A program made the translations under genes and the position numbers. 64,000 bases of DNA from Brumicola pallidula DSM 14239 = ACAM 615 (GTDB lineage: Bacteria > Pseudomonadota > Gammaproteobacteria > Enterobacterales > Alteromonadaceae), in NCBI RefSeq assembly GCF_000428905.1, contig NZ_AUAV01000015.1, forward strand, positions 1 to 64,000. Direction: 5' to 3'. The notes beneath the pieces were generated by a model, which was not told where the DNA came from, did no database searches, and worked only from the letters and a program-made list of their open reading frames with translations. Positions 27,617 through 37,508 of this stretch are shown here, piece after piece. The stretch's first letter is position 1. Each line of letters begins with the position of its first letter.

Positions 27617-28798
27617 GTGCCCAAACAAGAACTTGAAGAAATACGCAAAAAGATTACGTCACTTGATTCCGATTTACTTTCTCTATTGGCTACTCGTCAA
27701 GGACTAACTAACCAAGTTGCAGAAACAAAAGTCAAAAATCAGATCCCTGTGCGTGATCAGGCGAGAGAAGAGCAACTTCTTATTCGTCTGATTAAGCAAG
27801 GACAAAAAGCAGGTTTAGACCCTCACTACGTAACCCAATTATTTCATGTCATCATTGAAGATTCAGTATTAAACCAACAAGCTATGTTGGCGCGCTGGGC
27901 CAATCCGGGTAGCGAAAAACCACTTAATCGTGTGGCATTTTTAGGTGACAAAGGTTCTTACAGTTACCTTGCTACGCAAAAGTACTTTTCAAGACGCCCT
28001 GGAGAATTACTAGAAATAGGCTGTCAAAGCTTTGTTGAAATTATCAATAAAGTCGAATCAGGTGAAGCAGACTTTGCAGTGCTGCCGATTGAAAATACGT
28101 CATCTGGCAGTATTAATGAAGTATATGACCAATTACAACATACGCGTTTGAGTATCGTTGGTGAACTGACTCACCCAATTAAGCATGCCCTTTTGGTCTC
28201 AGATGGCGTTGAAATCAGTAAAATCAAAACACTGTATGCGCATCCGCAAGTGTTTGCTCAATGCAGTCATTTTTTAGCTGAACTAGGCAATGTCGAAGTA
28301 AAACCTTGTGACAGCACTTCTGCCGCAATGATTGTTGTGAATGAATTACGTTCAGGTGAAGTTGCAGCCATTGGCAGCGAGGCTGGCGGAAGTTTATATG
28401 GTTTGAAAGCGATTAAGTCAAACTTAGCGAATCAAAAAGAAAACCACAGTCGATTTATTGTAGTGGCAAGTGATTCGGTGAAAGTGCCTTTACAAGTGCC
28501 TGCAAAAACCACATTAATTATGTCTACCGTGCAAAAACCCGGTGCCTTAGTAGAGGCATTATTAGTGTTGAGAGAAAATCAAATCAACATGACTAAACTG
28601 GAGTCACGACCTATTACAGGTAACCCATGGGAGGAAATGTTTTACTTGGATGTTGAAGGTAATATCGCTGATGGACCAATGCAAAATGCGATGGAAGCCC
28701 TACGTGGAATGACACGCTACTTTAAAGTACTAGGTTGTTATCCGATTGAGGAAATCAGCCCGACTAAAATAGCGGCAGTAAACGCGTTAATGGAATAG
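27617..28798 (+). CDS. pheA: Bifunctional chorismate mutase / prephenate dehydratase
   Basis: About 393 residues from the GTG at 27617, which has AAAGGA six bases upstream; an open frame extends 29 codons further but without a start signal. The AroQ chorismate mutase domain is at about 1-90 (LEEIRKKITSLDSDLLSLLA), the prephenate dehydratase domain at about 105-285 (VAFLGDKGSYSYLA; VLPIENTSSGSINEVYDQL) and the ACT regulatory domain at 300-390, with GALVEALLVL and the Phe-binding ESRPITGNPWEE. It makes phenylpyruvate from chorismate. No leader peptide rich in Phe was seen upstream. It converges with tyrA. Confidence 0.97.
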   Translation: MPKQELEEIRKKITSLDSDLLSLLATRQGLTNQVAETKVKNQIPVRDQAREEQLLIRLIKQGQKAGLDPHYVTQLFHVIIEDSVLNQQAMLARWANPGSEKPLNRVAFLGDKGSYSYLATQKYFSRRPGELLEIGCQSFVEIINKVESGEADFAVLPIENTSSGSINEVYDQLQHTRLSIVGELTHPIKHALLVSDGVEISKIKTLYAHPQVFAQCSHFLAELGNVEVKPCDSTSAAMIVVNELRSGEVAAIGSEAGGSLYGLKAIKSNLANQKENHSRFIVVASDSVKVPLQVPAKTTLIMSTVQKPGALVEALLVLRENQINMTKLESRPITGNPWEEMFYLDVEGNIADGPMQNAMEALRGMTRYFKVLGCYPIEEISPTKIAAVNALME

Positions 28799-28820
28799 CT
28801 TTTTGGCTATTCCACTTTTT
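28792..28820 (+). terminator. Rho-independent terminator of pheA
   Basis: GGAATAGC (28792-28799) pairs perfectly with GCTATTCC (28806-28813), followed by ACTTTTT. The stem includes the pheA stop codon. It separates pheA from the convergent tyrA. Confidence 0.75.
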
Positions 28821-28851
28821 AGCTATTTAAGCGTCATTTAAACCAGCTGCC

Positions 28852-30000
28852 TCACTTGCGTTGTGTTTTCCTTAACAACTGGCTATCGTCGGCCTTCAGC
28901 AGTAATTGTTTGCTGTCTATTAAACATTGCTCGGCATAGTCGCCAAACCATTGCTTAGTTTCATTGAACTGATTTACAAATGATGCTTTATCGACTTCCT
29001 CGATCAGTTTCAGAGCTTCTCCAAATCGGGCATGAAAACGTTTCAGAAGAGCTAAACTTTCGGCATTATTGAAAATAATATCCGCATAAAGCTCTGGCGC
29101 TTGAGCAAAAAGTCTACCAACCATTGCTAATTCTAAACGGTAGATTGGCGAACTGAACATCAACAAGGATGCCAAACTGGGATCTTCTTCTTTGAGGTGC
29201 TGACCGTATACAAAAGTACTGAAATGTCGCATTACTTGAATAAACGCCATCGCACTGTCATGTTCTTTACTTGAGGATTCATGCAGCACCGCTCCCCAAG
29301 TTCGCATTTGTTCAAGCAGCCATTCGTATTTATCAGGCTCTCGACCATGACATACAACAACTACCTGCTTTATCATACCGGGGCTGTCAGGGCCAAACAT
29401 CGGATGCAAACCAACAACGGGACCCTGATGCACTTTCAACATGGCTTGTAAAGGCTGATCTTTTACACTGGTAATATCGGCTAAAATACACTCTTTTGGC
29501 AAAGTCGATAAACCTTCAATAACTGATACAGTTAATTTTATTGGTACCGCAACAATGACTAAATCGGCACCCGTAAATATCTCGTCAGCCCTTGCCCAAT
29601 CATTCTTTTCTAAGCTTGTGACCGAGTAGTCACTTTGCTCAAAGAGCGTCACAAACACCTTACCTAAGGCGCCGGCACCACCAATAATAACCACTTTATT
29701 GATACTTGGATTAATACAGCGATAATTCGTATGTTGACTCCGATAAGAGTCGCGTATGACTCTGCGCAGGACGTCTTCAGCCAAATCAGGTGACAGGCCA
29801 ATAGATTCTGCTTGTTCACGCCGCGCAGCAATCATTTCAGATTCTCTGCTTGGCACATATATCGGCATACCTGTTTGGCTTTTAACCTCGCCCACCTGGC
29901 TAGTCAGCTCATTTCTGAGCTTTAATAGCTGAATCAGTTGGCCGTCAACATCATCAATATGATCACGCAGTTGAGCAAGGGTTTTATCAGTTTTTAACAT
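28852..30000 (-). CDS. tyrA: Bifunctional chorismate mutase / prephenate dehydrogenase
   Basis: A 382-residue protein. The AroQ chorismate mutase domain (1-90: [20 protein letters not shown]) is followed by a Rossmann domain ([20 protein letters not shown]) and the prephenate dehydrogenase core, with '[13 protein letters not shown]' and '[14 protein letters not shown]'. It makes 4-hydroxyphenylpyruvate for tyrosine synthesis using NAD. It lies 7 bp after the DAHP synthase gene, the aroF-tyrA operon arrangement known from enterobacteria. Confidence 0.97.
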   Translation of the reverse strand: MLKTDKTLAQLRDHIDDVDGQLIQLLKLRNELTSQVGEVKSQTGMPIYVPSRESEMIAARREQAESIGLSPDLAEDVLRRVIRDSYRSQHTNYRCINPSINKVVIIGGAGALGKVFVTLFEQSDYSVTSLEKNDWARADEIFTGADLVIVAVPIKLTVSVIEGLSTLPKECILADITSVKDQPLQAMLKVHQGPVVGLHPMFGPDSPGMIKQVVVVCHGREPDKYEWLLEQMRTWGAVLHESSSKEHDSAMAFIQVMRHFSTFVYGQHLKEEDPSLASLLMFSSPIYRLELAMVGRLFAQAPELYADIIFNNAESLALLKRFHARFGEALKLIEEVDKASFVNQFNETKQWFGDYAEQCLIDSKQLLLKADDSQLLRKTQRK

Positions 30001-30007
30001 ACCCGTT

Positions 30008-31096
30008 TTACGCGTTTAAGCGCTTTGTTTGACGCATAGGCAGCACGGTGATGAGCCTGTCACGAGTCTGCAAAATAAGATCATGAGTTTGTTGCCAATT
30101 AATACAACCGTCAGTAATAGACACGCCATAGTCCAAATCTTTAAGGGTCTTGCCCGTTGAACTTTGCTTACCCTCATTTAAATGGCTTTCTAGCATGATG
30201 CCAATGATTGATTGATTACCTTCTAATATTTGATTAACCACGTTTTGGGCAACCAAAGGCTGTCTGCGGTAGTCTTTAGCACTATTTGCATGGCTGCAGT
30301 CAACCACTAAACTTGAAACAATATTTTCGTTGCTCAACTCGGCTTCGCAATCGGCAACACACACTGAGTCATAGTTAGGTTGCTTACCGCCGCGCAAAAT
30401 AATGTGACCATCAGGGTTACCTTGAGTTTTTATTACACTCACCTGTCCTTGCTTATTGATCCCCATAAAGCGGTGTCCTGATGCCGCAGATTGAAGCGCA
30501 TTGATAGCGATACTTAATGAACCATCAGTTCCATTTTTAAATCCGACTGGCATCGATAATCCGCTCGCCATCTCACGGTGAGTTTGCGACTCTGCGGTTC
30601 TTGCACCAATTGCGGCCCAACTAAACAATTCGCCTAAATATTGCGGGCTAATTGGGTCTAATGCTTCGGTTGCTACAGGAAGGCCTAATTCAGCTAACCA
30701 AATAAGCAATTTTCTTGCTCTGCGTAAACCTGTTTCAATGTCAAAAGTATCATTTAAATGCGGATCGTTGATTAAGCCTTTCCAGCCAGTTGTTGTGCGC
30801 GGCTTTTCAAAATAAACACGCATAACAATATAAAGCGTGTCTATCGAGGACTCATGCAAGTTCTTTAGTTTCAACGCATATTCTTTTGCCGCGTCTATAT
30901 CGTGAATTGAACAGGGTCCACAGACGACTAATAAGCGATGATCTTCACCATGAATAATATCTGAAATAACTTTTCTAGATGCAATAACGCCTTGCAACGC
31001 TTTTTCACTCACTGGAAGCTCTTGACCAAGTTCATCGGGAGTGACTAAAACTTCTTCAGATGAAACATGAATATTATTAACTGTGTCTTTTTGCAT
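30008..31096 (-). CDS. aroF: 3-deoxy-7-phosphoheptulonate synthase (probably Tyr-sensitive)
   Basis: A 362-residue class I DAHP synthase. It condenses phosphoenolpyruvate and erythrose 4-phosphate in the first step of the shikimate pathway. Motifs: '[20 protein letters not shown]' near the N-terminus, '[20 protein letters not shown]', '[12 protein letters not shown]', '[10 protein letters not shown]' and '[15 protein letters not shown]', with the metal-binding Cys and His. The pairing with tyrA and a perfect TyrR box upstream support the AroF isoform; the sequence alone would not separate AroF from AroG or AroH. Confidence 0.93.
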   Translation of the reverse strand: MQKDTVNNIHVSSEEVLVTPDELGQELPVSEKALQGVIASRKVISDIIHGEDHRLLVVCGPCSIHDIDAAKEYALKLKNLHESSIDTLYIVMRVYFEKPRTTTGWKGLINDPHLNDTFDIETGLRRARKLLIWLAELGLPVATEALDPISPQYLGELFSWAAIGARTAESQTHREMASGLSMPVGFKNGTDGSLSIAINALQSAASGHRFMGINKQGQVSVIKTQGNPDGHIILRGGKQPNYDSVCVADCEAELSNENIVSSLVVDCSHANSAKDYRRQPLVAQNVVNQILEGNQSIIGIMLESHLNEGKQSSTGKTLKDLDYGVSITDGCINWQQTHDLILQTRDRLITVLPMRQTKRLNA

Positions 31097-31759
31097 TTTT
31101 TACTCTTTATAAGAAAACGGATGAGATGTTAAACGTGAGACCACAACAGCAAGAAAAGGAATAAAACTATCGAGAACTTTGCTACCAAACCAATATGTAA
31201 ACTTTTATTTACATAAAGAAATCACATAAAATATAGTACTGTTTGACTTTTTAACAAACTATCGGCTTAGCTTCAAGTTGAATATGGATTAATTTGCAAT
31301 AATCACAATAAAGCGCCAATTTAAGGAATGAACTAGCGCAACTGCTATATGTTACCCTTTTAATGCGATTCCACCTACCCCTGTTGTTGTCCGGATATAT
31401 TAAAGTTTGAAACTAGGCATTAAAGATTGGAAATGAATGAATGTTGATATGCAAATTGTCGTTGTTAAATAACGTATAAACCTATTTGGGTAGTTCGCTA
31501 CTGAGTTAAAAAGTACGAAACTGGCTAAGTGCAAGACCGATAGAAATGACAATAGATAGGAGGGTTATAGTTGAATGAGACATACGCTCTATAGTGAAAC
31601 GGACATCCCAAACTCACCTGCGTCGAATAAAGCAGCTTTGTGATCAAAAAATGCCTACCGAAAAAGTAAGCACTTCTTGATGATTATGTACAACACGCAC
31701 ATACATAAGTTCATTCAGGCATAACGTAGTGTATGGCTAGTTTTGAAAAAACGTATTTG
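31097..31759. other. Intergenic region holding the aroF promoter
   Basis: About 660 bp between the second PEP-CTERM gene and aroF. On the minus strand TTGTTA and TATATT, 16 bp apart (about 31223-31250), are a plausible promoter with the TyrR box just downstream. The rest (31260-31759) shows no gene or clear repeat. Confidence 0.5.
31196..31213. promoter_or_regulatory. TyrR box upstream of aroF-tyrA
   Basis: TGTAAACTTTTATTTACA is an exact match to the strong TyrR box consensus TGTAAA-N6-TTTACA. It lies 100 bp upstream of the aroF start, close to the predicted transcription start, a position expected to give tyrosine-dependent repression. Confidence 0.85.
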
Positions 31760-32536
31760 TTAAGAACGCTTCTTAAATCGACGTGATGCTAAAGCCATTA
31801 AACCTAATCCAAAGAGAGCCAAGGTTGAAGGCTCAGGGACTACCACAACATTAATTCCGACTTTAGCAAGTGGATTACTTTCAGGCCTATCTCCTAATGG
31901 ACCTGACATTGTTGAGGCTATTTTAAACGAATATTCTCCACTAATATTTGGATTAAAATCAAGAGTCGGTGTTGTAATCGCAGGTAAGTTAGGCCCATTC
32001 AAAAAGCTGAAAAGCAAGTTTTGGGTACCTTGGGCTTCTTTAACTGCAAGACCATTAATCAAATCCCATAAGCTTATAATTCCATAGTCGACGGCTGATG
32101 TTGGGTCAACATCATAATAAATATCTACCGCAATAGTCTGCATATAACTATCTGCTGCTGCTTGTAAAGCGCTGAAGTCAGCAAATTTAATGCCTTCCAT
32201 CCCAAGGAAAAAGCCGAAACCCCATGTCGCTCCTGCGGCTGAAGCACTGGGTGGGGTATTTGATCCTGCTTTTGCAAAAAAAGTTCCAGCACCATCGTTA
32301 GTAACATCTTCGTTATTAAAACGTTCGGTTGCTGTTAAGCCAATAGTAAAGTTTTCTCCACCAAATGAGTAGTTTGTTGTTGCGACGGCATCGTTTGATA
32401 TGCCTGTGCCACCGCCGGTGTAAGCATTGAATTGTCCAAACTGCTGAAAAATTATATCAGCTTTTGCAATATTAACGATGCTACTCGCAGTCAAAATAAC
32501 GCCGACGAGCATTATTTTTTTTACATTAAATTTCAT
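31760..32536 (-). CDS. PEP-CTERM sorting-domain protein
   Basis: A 258-residue secreted protein. The signal peptide is at 1-26 (lysine-rich start, IMLVGVILTASSIVNIAKA). The C-terminus is a PEP-CTERM signal, VVPEPSTLALFGLGLMALAS plus the basic tail RRFKKRS. The body is acidic and rich in beta-strand, with 'NFTIGLTATERF' and a conserved-looking 'PAITTPTLDFNPNISGEYSF'. A good ribosome-binding site (AAGGA) precedes the ATG. It is unrelated in its body to the other PEP-CTERM protein at 5.1 kb; only the sorting signal is shared. Confidence 0.88.
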   Translation of the reverse strand: MKFNVKKIMLVGVILTASSIVNIAKADIIFQQFGQFNAYTGGGTGISNDAVATTNYSFGGENFTIGLTATERFNNEDVTNDGAGTFFAKAGSNTPPSASAAGATWGFGFFLGMEGIKFADFSALQAAADSYMQTIAVDIYYDVDPTSAVDYGIISLWDLINGLAVKEAQGTQNLLFSFLNGPNLPAITTPTLDFNPNISGEYSFKIASTMSGPLGDRPESNPLAKVGINVVVVPEPSTLALFGLGLMALASRRFKKRS

Positions 32537-33067
32537 GAAATATCCTTATTGATTGATTATACTTAATATCTACTCCCGAATTCGTAAAAGATTTTTTCAG
32601 CTCAATAGAATTCAATGACATTTGCATTTGTTATGCCAACAAATTAAAATCAATTACTTCAAGGGTTTAGTTGATTTTAATATTTTAATATTTTATAATT
32701 CTACATTGTAAAATAAGTTGACAATAAAAATAGCTAAGTATTGAGGAGGGACCTCGAAACTCAATGAGTTTTGCGAATTACCTGTGAGACGAAACAGTAA
32801 GTCAGCTAATTTGATGTTTACACCATAAAACACAGTTAATTCAAAGGTATGGTGGCTCAAACTAAGAGCGATGAGTGTTACAGAAAGCTCAATATAAAAA
32901 AACTGGCTAATGCGGATTTACTACTACTTTAGTCTACTAACCAATATTTTATGACCGATAGTTAACGATCGTTGGAATTCACCCTTTTTTATTGTAAAGG
33001 ATCCTGACGGTCTGTCGATCAGATACATTTGAGATAGAAAATACGCTTAAAATCAGAATGATATGTT
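32537..33067. other. Intergenic AT-rich region
   Basis: About 530 bp upstream of the PEP-CTERM gene. It is AT-rich with no supported frame. The PEP-CTERM promoter is expected near 32560-32720. GACGGTCTGTCGATC near 33008 carries a short inverted motif of unknown meaning. Confidence 0.4.
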
Positions 33068-33268
33068 TTATTTATTATCCAGATAATGTTTGACAACTTT
33101 TTCTAGACCAATTGAATCAGGTAAAACAACAATTACTCCTCGGTGTAAATGAATTTTACCTTTAATGGCAGCCCCGCAGCAATTATTAATGATGGTATTT
33201 TTAGCTAGGCAACGTTTATCTTCAGCGGTTGTATCCCATTCAAATCTTACGTCTGTAAAGCCTGCCAC
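33068..33268 (-). CDS. Small hypothetical protein downstream of higA
   Basis: A 66-codon frame starting at GTG, overlapping the end of the higA-like gene by 22 bp, so it could be translationally coupled. The product has two adjacent cysteines (NNCCGAA) and a hydrophobic stretch (GVIVVLPDSIGLEKVV). No family is recognised and no ribosome-binding site stands out. It could be a real third gene of the toxin-antitoxin locus or a chance frame. Confidence 0.35.
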   Translation of the reverse strand: MAGFTDVRFEWDTTAEDKRCLAKNTIINNCCGAAIKGKIHLHRGVIVVLPDSIGLEKVVKHYLDNK

Positions 33269-33498
33269 AATTCACAGTTGTCCTGCATACTTAACCAACT
33301 CTCAGGCGTTCTGCCTAAGACTATAGAAAGTCGTAATGCCATCTCAGGGCTTATTGCACTTTGACCCTTCACAATACGGCTTAATGTCGAGGCTGCTGCG
33401 TTCAAGTGAGTCGCTAAAGCTCTGCGACTCAGGTTATATGGTTGTATATAGACGTCGTCTATAAACTCACTAGGATGTGGGGGATTATGCATATTCAT
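33247..33498 (-). CDS. higA: HigA-family antitoxin, orphaned
   Basis: An 83-residue XRE/HigA antitoxin. The N-terminus (HPSEFIDDVYIQPYNLSRR) is the family start, followed by the helix-turn-helix 'ALATHLNAAASTLSRIVKGQ' and the typical 'SAISPEMALRLSIVLGRTPE' plus WLSMQDNCELW. HigA neutralises HigB and represses its own promoter. Its ATG overlaps the stop codon of the upstream higB remnant (TAATG), the normal higBA coupling. Since higB is broken, the antitoxin is an orphan that may act only as a repressor or as an anti-addiction factor. Confidence 0.85.
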   Translation of the reverse strand: MNMHNPPHPSEFIDDVYIQPYNLSRRALATHLNAAASTLSRIVKGQSAISPEMALRLSIVLGRTPESWLSMQDNCELWQALQT

Positions 33499-33590
33499 TA
33501 GTGGTGATCCTCATAGTTTAGGATGAAAGCATTGCCATCCTTAAATTCAAATGTGATGCATTAATTGCGATTGACAGAAATAGACCAGAT
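33498..33590 (-). pseudogene. higB: higB toxin remnant
   Basis: Directly before higA, the minus strand translates as IWSISVNRN-stop-CITFEFKDGNAFILNYEDHH-stop. This matches the C-terminal third of HigB/RelE-type toxins ('WRITFEF..G.A..L..EDYH'). The in-frame TAA (33561-33563) lies where the conserved Trp codon would be, and the 5' two-thirds are absent or unrecognisable. The final stop overlaps the higA start. Confidence 0.75.
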
Positions 33591-34195
33591 ACAAGAACAC
33601 TTACTCTTTTCCTAATACAAAATTGAGCAACTATTAAGATAGCCGACAGCGGCCGGCCGCACCTAATTCGATTAAACTTAGATCTCCATAAACACAGGAG
33701 ATTTAGCATTATTTACTCTCGCGATCGACAGTTACACTCTATCCCTAACCGTTATTCTTATTTTCATGTGGGCTGTGGGTGCAATTGCGCATATTTGGTT
33801 AGTTATTAGTGCCGCTAAGTATCGTGCTACTGATTGATAAGGCGGCATCATTGTACGATTATACGCCGGATACCATAACAAAGTAATCAACCACCAAGGC
33901 CGCTTTATGTCAAAACGGCTTTTATTTTCTGCACTCACACAATTGCATTTAAGTCAGCAGCAGCATGTCAGTCGCGGATTTTCTCTGTATCGTAAATGTA
34001 TATAATACTACTCTCCACAAATTTTCCGATTGGATCAATCGGTTTTATTAAGCGCCGCTTTCAACATTTGAGATCTATACTTTTCACACTAGGGCGACGA
34101 TCGTCTTGGCTGCGAGCAAGCATAGCGTTAATAATTTTGTATTATGTCTATGTAGTTTGCACTTCGTTTTTTTTGTTAAACTTTGGATTTAGAAT
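33591..34195. other. Intergenic region before katG
   Basis: About 600 bp with only short unsupported frames. A 12-bp GC palindrome, GCGGCCGGCCGC, at 33649-33660 stands out from AT-rich surroundings. The katG promoter is probably within 33980-34190, but no OxyR site was assigned. Confidence 0.4.
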
Positions 34196-36463
34196 ATGAA
34201 TAGAACAAAATTATTTTCGACTACACGCATTGCAGGCGTTATCAGCCTGTTGTTTATGTCAGGTGCTGTTTTAGCAGAAACTGCTGAAATGAGTAAACCC
34301 AAAGGTGCCGTGGGTAACGGTGTTACTAAAGCATACGAAGCAAAGACTAATCAGTTTTGGTGGCCTGACCAACTCAACCTATCTGCCCTTCGTGATCACG
34401 ACAGTCGTTCAAACCCATACGGTGCAGATTTTAATTATGGTGAGGCTTTTAGTAAACTAAATCTTGCTGCGGTTAAGAAAGACATAGACACTCTACTGAC
34501 AACTTCACAAGATTGGTGGCCTTCCGACTTTGGTAACTATGGTCCCTTCTTTATTCGTATGACATGGCACAGCACTGGTACTTACCGAACATTAGACGGT
34601 CGTGGGGGCTCTGCTGGTGCACAGCAACGTTTTGAACCATTAAACAGCTGGCCGGATAACGCCAACTTAGACAAAGCAAAAAGATTACTTTGGCCAATCA
34701 AAATGAAGTACGGCGAGTCTCTTTCCTGGTCTGACTTAATCGTATTAACGGGTAACGTATCTTTAGAAAACATGGGCTTTGAAACCTATGGATTTGCCGG
34801 CGGTCGTGCAGACGATTGGGAGCCCGATTTAGTTTATTGGGGCCCAGAACTCGAAATGTTAGCAAGTGATCGTGAAGACCGCGATGGCAAATTGCAGCGG
34901 CCATTAGGCGCAACTCACATGGGTATCATTTATGTAAACCCTGAAGGTCCAAAAGGTGTTCCTGACCCTATTGGTTCAGCCAAGAACATTCGTACCACGT
35001 TTGCTCGTATGGCAATGAACGATGAAGAGACGTTAGCCTTAACCGCTGGTGGACACACCTTTGGTAAAATGCACGGTGCGCATAAACCTGCTGATTGTTT
35101 AGGCCCTGAACCTGCTGCAGCAGGTGTTGAAGAACAAGGCCTAGGCTGGAAAAACAAATGTGGTAAAGGACATTCTGAAGACACCATATCAAGTGGCTTA
35201 GAAGGGGCCTGGACACAAGCACCAACACGCTGGACTTCGTTATATCTGAGCAACCTTTTGAATTTTGAATGGAAGCAGACACGCAGCCCTGCAGGCGCAA
35301 TTCAGTGGATCCCTACTGACGAATCGTTACATAAAATAGTCCCTGATGCGCATATAAAAGGAAAGTTTAATCCGCCGGTAATGACTACTGCAGACTTGGC
35401 GTTTAAATTTGACCCTGAGTATAGGAAGATCGCTGAACGGTTTTTAGCAGACCCAAAAGAGTATCAACTCGCTTTCGCAAAAGCTTGGTATAAGTTAACG
35501 CATCGCGATATGGGACCAAGAAGAAATTTTTTAGGTAGTGAAGTGCCTGAAGATATTCAAGTTTGGCAAGACCCTATTTCTGATGATACGCAATCAACGA
35601 TTGATGTTGATGACGTAGCTAAATTGAAGTCTAAAATACTTGATTCAGGCCTCACTGTTCCAGAACTAGTCAGAACAGCATGGGCGTCTGCTGCAAGCTA
35701 TCGCGACACGGATATGCGCGGCGGTGCGAATGGTGCTCGTTTAGCTTTATCTCCGCAAAAAGATTGGGCTGTTAATAATCCCGCAGAAGTAGAGAAAGTG
35801 CTGACTGTCTTGAAAAGCATTCAAAGCGAAGCAAATAGTGGTTGGTTTAATAGTGATAAAGTATCACTTGCAGACTTAATCGTGCTGAGCGGAGCTGCTG
35901 CAATCGAAAAAGCGGCAAAAAATGCTGGGTATGACATACAAGTTCCCTTTAATGCTGGACGTGGGGATGCAACACAAGAGCAAACTGGCGTTAACTCATT
36001 TTCATTGTTAGAACTCAGGGCTGACGGCTTTCGTAACTACTTTGACGTAGAAGAAAGTTATAAGTCGCCGACGGAAATGTTAGTTGATAAAGCAGACAAG
36101 CTGGATCTATCCGTTCCTGAAATGACTGTATTAATCGGTGGACTCCGCGCCCTTGATGCAAACTATGCTGGCTCCAAGCACGGCGTGTTAACCACTAACC
36201 CAGGAACATTAAGCAATGATTTCTTCGTTAATTTATTAGATATGTCGACAGTTTGGCAAAAATCTGATGAAGACGGTGTTTACCAAGGTCTTGATCGCAG
36301 CACAGGAGAAGCAAAGTGGACAGCAACATCTGTTGATTTAATCTTTGGTTCAAACTCCGAGTTACGTGCTGTTTCCGAAGTATATGCCTTTGATACATCC
36401 AAGCAGAAATTTGTGAACGACTTCGTTGCCGCGTGGGTAAAAGTCATGAACGCTGATAGATAA
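34196..36463 (+). CDS. katG: Catalase-peroxidase with signal peptide
   Basis: A 755-residue KatG. It decomposes hydrogen peroxide by catalase and peroxidase cycles with haem b. The N-terminus (residues 1-27, [20 protein letters not shown]) is a Sec signal peptide, so the enzyme should be periplasmic, unlike cytoplasmic E. coli KatG. The distal site is R121, W124 and H125 in [11 protein letters not shown]; the Tyr of the Met-Tyr-Trp adduct is in [10 protein letters not shown]; the proximal His is in [10 protein letters not shown]. The second, non-haem domain is present ([20 protein letters not shown]). The distal motif has Thr where many KatGs have Ala (MAWHSAGTYR). A strong terminator follows. 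Confidence 0.96.
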   Translation: MNRTKLFSTTRIAGVISLLFMSGAVLAETAEMSKPKGAVGNGVTKAYEAKTNQFWWPDQLNLSALRDHDSRSNPYGADFNYGEAFSKLNLAAVKKDIDTLLTTSQDWWPSDFGNYGPFFIRMTWHSTGTYRTLDGRGGSAGAQQRFEPLNSWPDNANLDKAKRLLWPIKMKYGESLSWSDLIVLTGNVSLENMGFETYGFAGGRADDWEPDLVYWGPELEMLASDREDRDGKLQRPLGATHMGIIYVNPEGPKGVPDPIGSAKNIRTTFARMAMNDEETLALTAGGHTFGKMHGAHKPADCLGPEPAAAGVEEQGLGWKNKCGKGHSEDTISSGLEGAWTQAPTRWTSLYLSNLLNFEWKQTRSPAGAIQWIPTDESLHKIVPDAHIKGKFNPPVMTTADLAFKFDPEYRKIAERFLADPKEYQLAFAKAWYKLTHRDMGPRRNFLGSEVPEDIQVWQDPISDDTQSTIDVDDVAKLKSKILDSGLTVPELVRTAWASAASYRDTDMRGGANGARLALSPQKDWAVNNPAEVEKVLTVLKSIQSEANSGWFNSDKVSLADLIVLSGAAAIEKAAKNAGYDIQVPFNAGRGDATQEQTGVNSFSLLELRADGFRNYFDVEESYKSPTEMLVDKADKLDLSVPEMTVLIGGLRALDANYAGSKHGVLTTNPGTLSNDFFVNLLDMSTVWQKSDEDGVYQGLDRSTGEAKWTATSVDLIFGSNSELRAVSEVYAFDTSKQKFVNDFVAAWVKVMNADR

Positions 36464-36529
36464 TAATCTTTGAATACAGGCTTTCTATTAAACCTGTATT
36501 AACTCGTTAATCAGTATATTTATAGTCAA

Positions 36530-36566
36530 AATGCTGCATCATTTATTATGATTGCAGCATTTTTTA
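36530..36566 (+). terminator. Rho-independent terminator of katG
   Basis: AATGCTGCA (36530-36538) pairs perfectly with TGCAGCATT (36553-36561), followed by a T run. It lies 67 bp past the katG stop. Confidence 0.85.
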
Positions 36567-36668
36567 TCTTATCCCATTAGTTCTGGTCCAGCGACCCAAC
36601 GATACAAACTAAACAATTATATAACCATAATAAAGGCATATGATCGAAATGATCGCGTTGAGTAAGTC

Positions 36669-37112
36669 GCGGCACAGGGCATACAAGACATAGCTGCTGT
36701 TGCAGCGTTAACACTTTGGGAGCAGGGGAAATTTCATATGAATGATCCCGTTGCAATGTACCCGCCTGAACTGGCTGATTTAAAAATATATGTCAGTGGT
36801 AGCGGCGAGACTATTGTAGTCGAAGACGCAAAATTACCCCTACGTATTATTGACTTATTTACCCATACAGCAGGTTTTAGTTATCGCTTTACTGGAAGCG
36901 AAGTTGATAAAATCTATCGCGCTTCGCCACTGATGCAACGTAAGACGACACGAGAAAATGTATTTCCTAGTATTGTGTCGAGTAGATATCTTATGCCCCG
37001 CAAAGAACCGTGCTCCAGGCGACCACAACGCAGAAACTGGTCAAACTCACGCTCAACAAATTTTGGTAATTATTTACCTTGTTCAGATAGGGTTTCTTTG
37101 AATTCAGGGTAA
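36669..37112 (+). pseudogene. Serine hydrolase (beta-lactamase family) remnant
   Basis: In frame from about 36669 the translation reads VAAQGIQDIAAVAALTLWEQ and continues GKFHMNDPVAMYPPELADLK, then a strand 'IYVSGSG', then LRIIDLFTHTAGFSYRFTGS. This is the middle of a class C-like beta-lactamase/esterase (the 'LWE.G.F.L.DPV..Y.PE' and 'DLLTHTAG' blocks). The Ser-x-x-Lys start region is missing upstream, and after 'LMQRKTT' the sequence turns low-complexity and basic, then stops, with the C-terminal half lost. It is a fragment and not functional. Confidence 0.7.
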
Positions 37113-37508
37113 TGTCTCTCGACAAGTTGATACAGCAATGTATTTTGCGGTCGGTGGCGTTTGTATTATACCGTTTACTGAAATGCGAGCACAGCTCTCA
37201 TCCTTGATTGACCTACTTGGATGAAAGTCTGGCAGAAGGTAAGAAGCATTCCTATAGAATGTTTTTCTCTTTTACTACAACGTTTCCTCACAGCATATTA
37301 TGATCGATACTGAATCTAATCCAAAACGTTTTAAGTACTAACTCTTTTTGACCGCAAGTGGCAGAAAAATCATAAAAACACTGATACATCTTGACCAAAA
37401 GTACCCATATCAGCAATATAAATCAGTTTACTACCACCTATGCGTGCATCTCAAACAGATTCTGTAACGCAAGAAGATTTCAATTAGCTTTCCCTGTAAA
37501 GGCTTAAT
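37113..37508. other. Intergenic region after the hydrolase remnant
   Basis: About 400 bp with no supportable frame on either strand. It may include further decayed sequence of the serine hydrolase gene, but nothing could be matched. Confidence 0.4.

Noticed and set aside
33518-33709. 63-codon minus frame upstream of higA
   Set aside because: It overlaps the higB remnant in a different frame; the higB frame explains the sequence better.
33732-33938. 68-codon minus frame before katG
   Set aside because: No start signal or protein motif; lies in a region of likely regulatory DNA.
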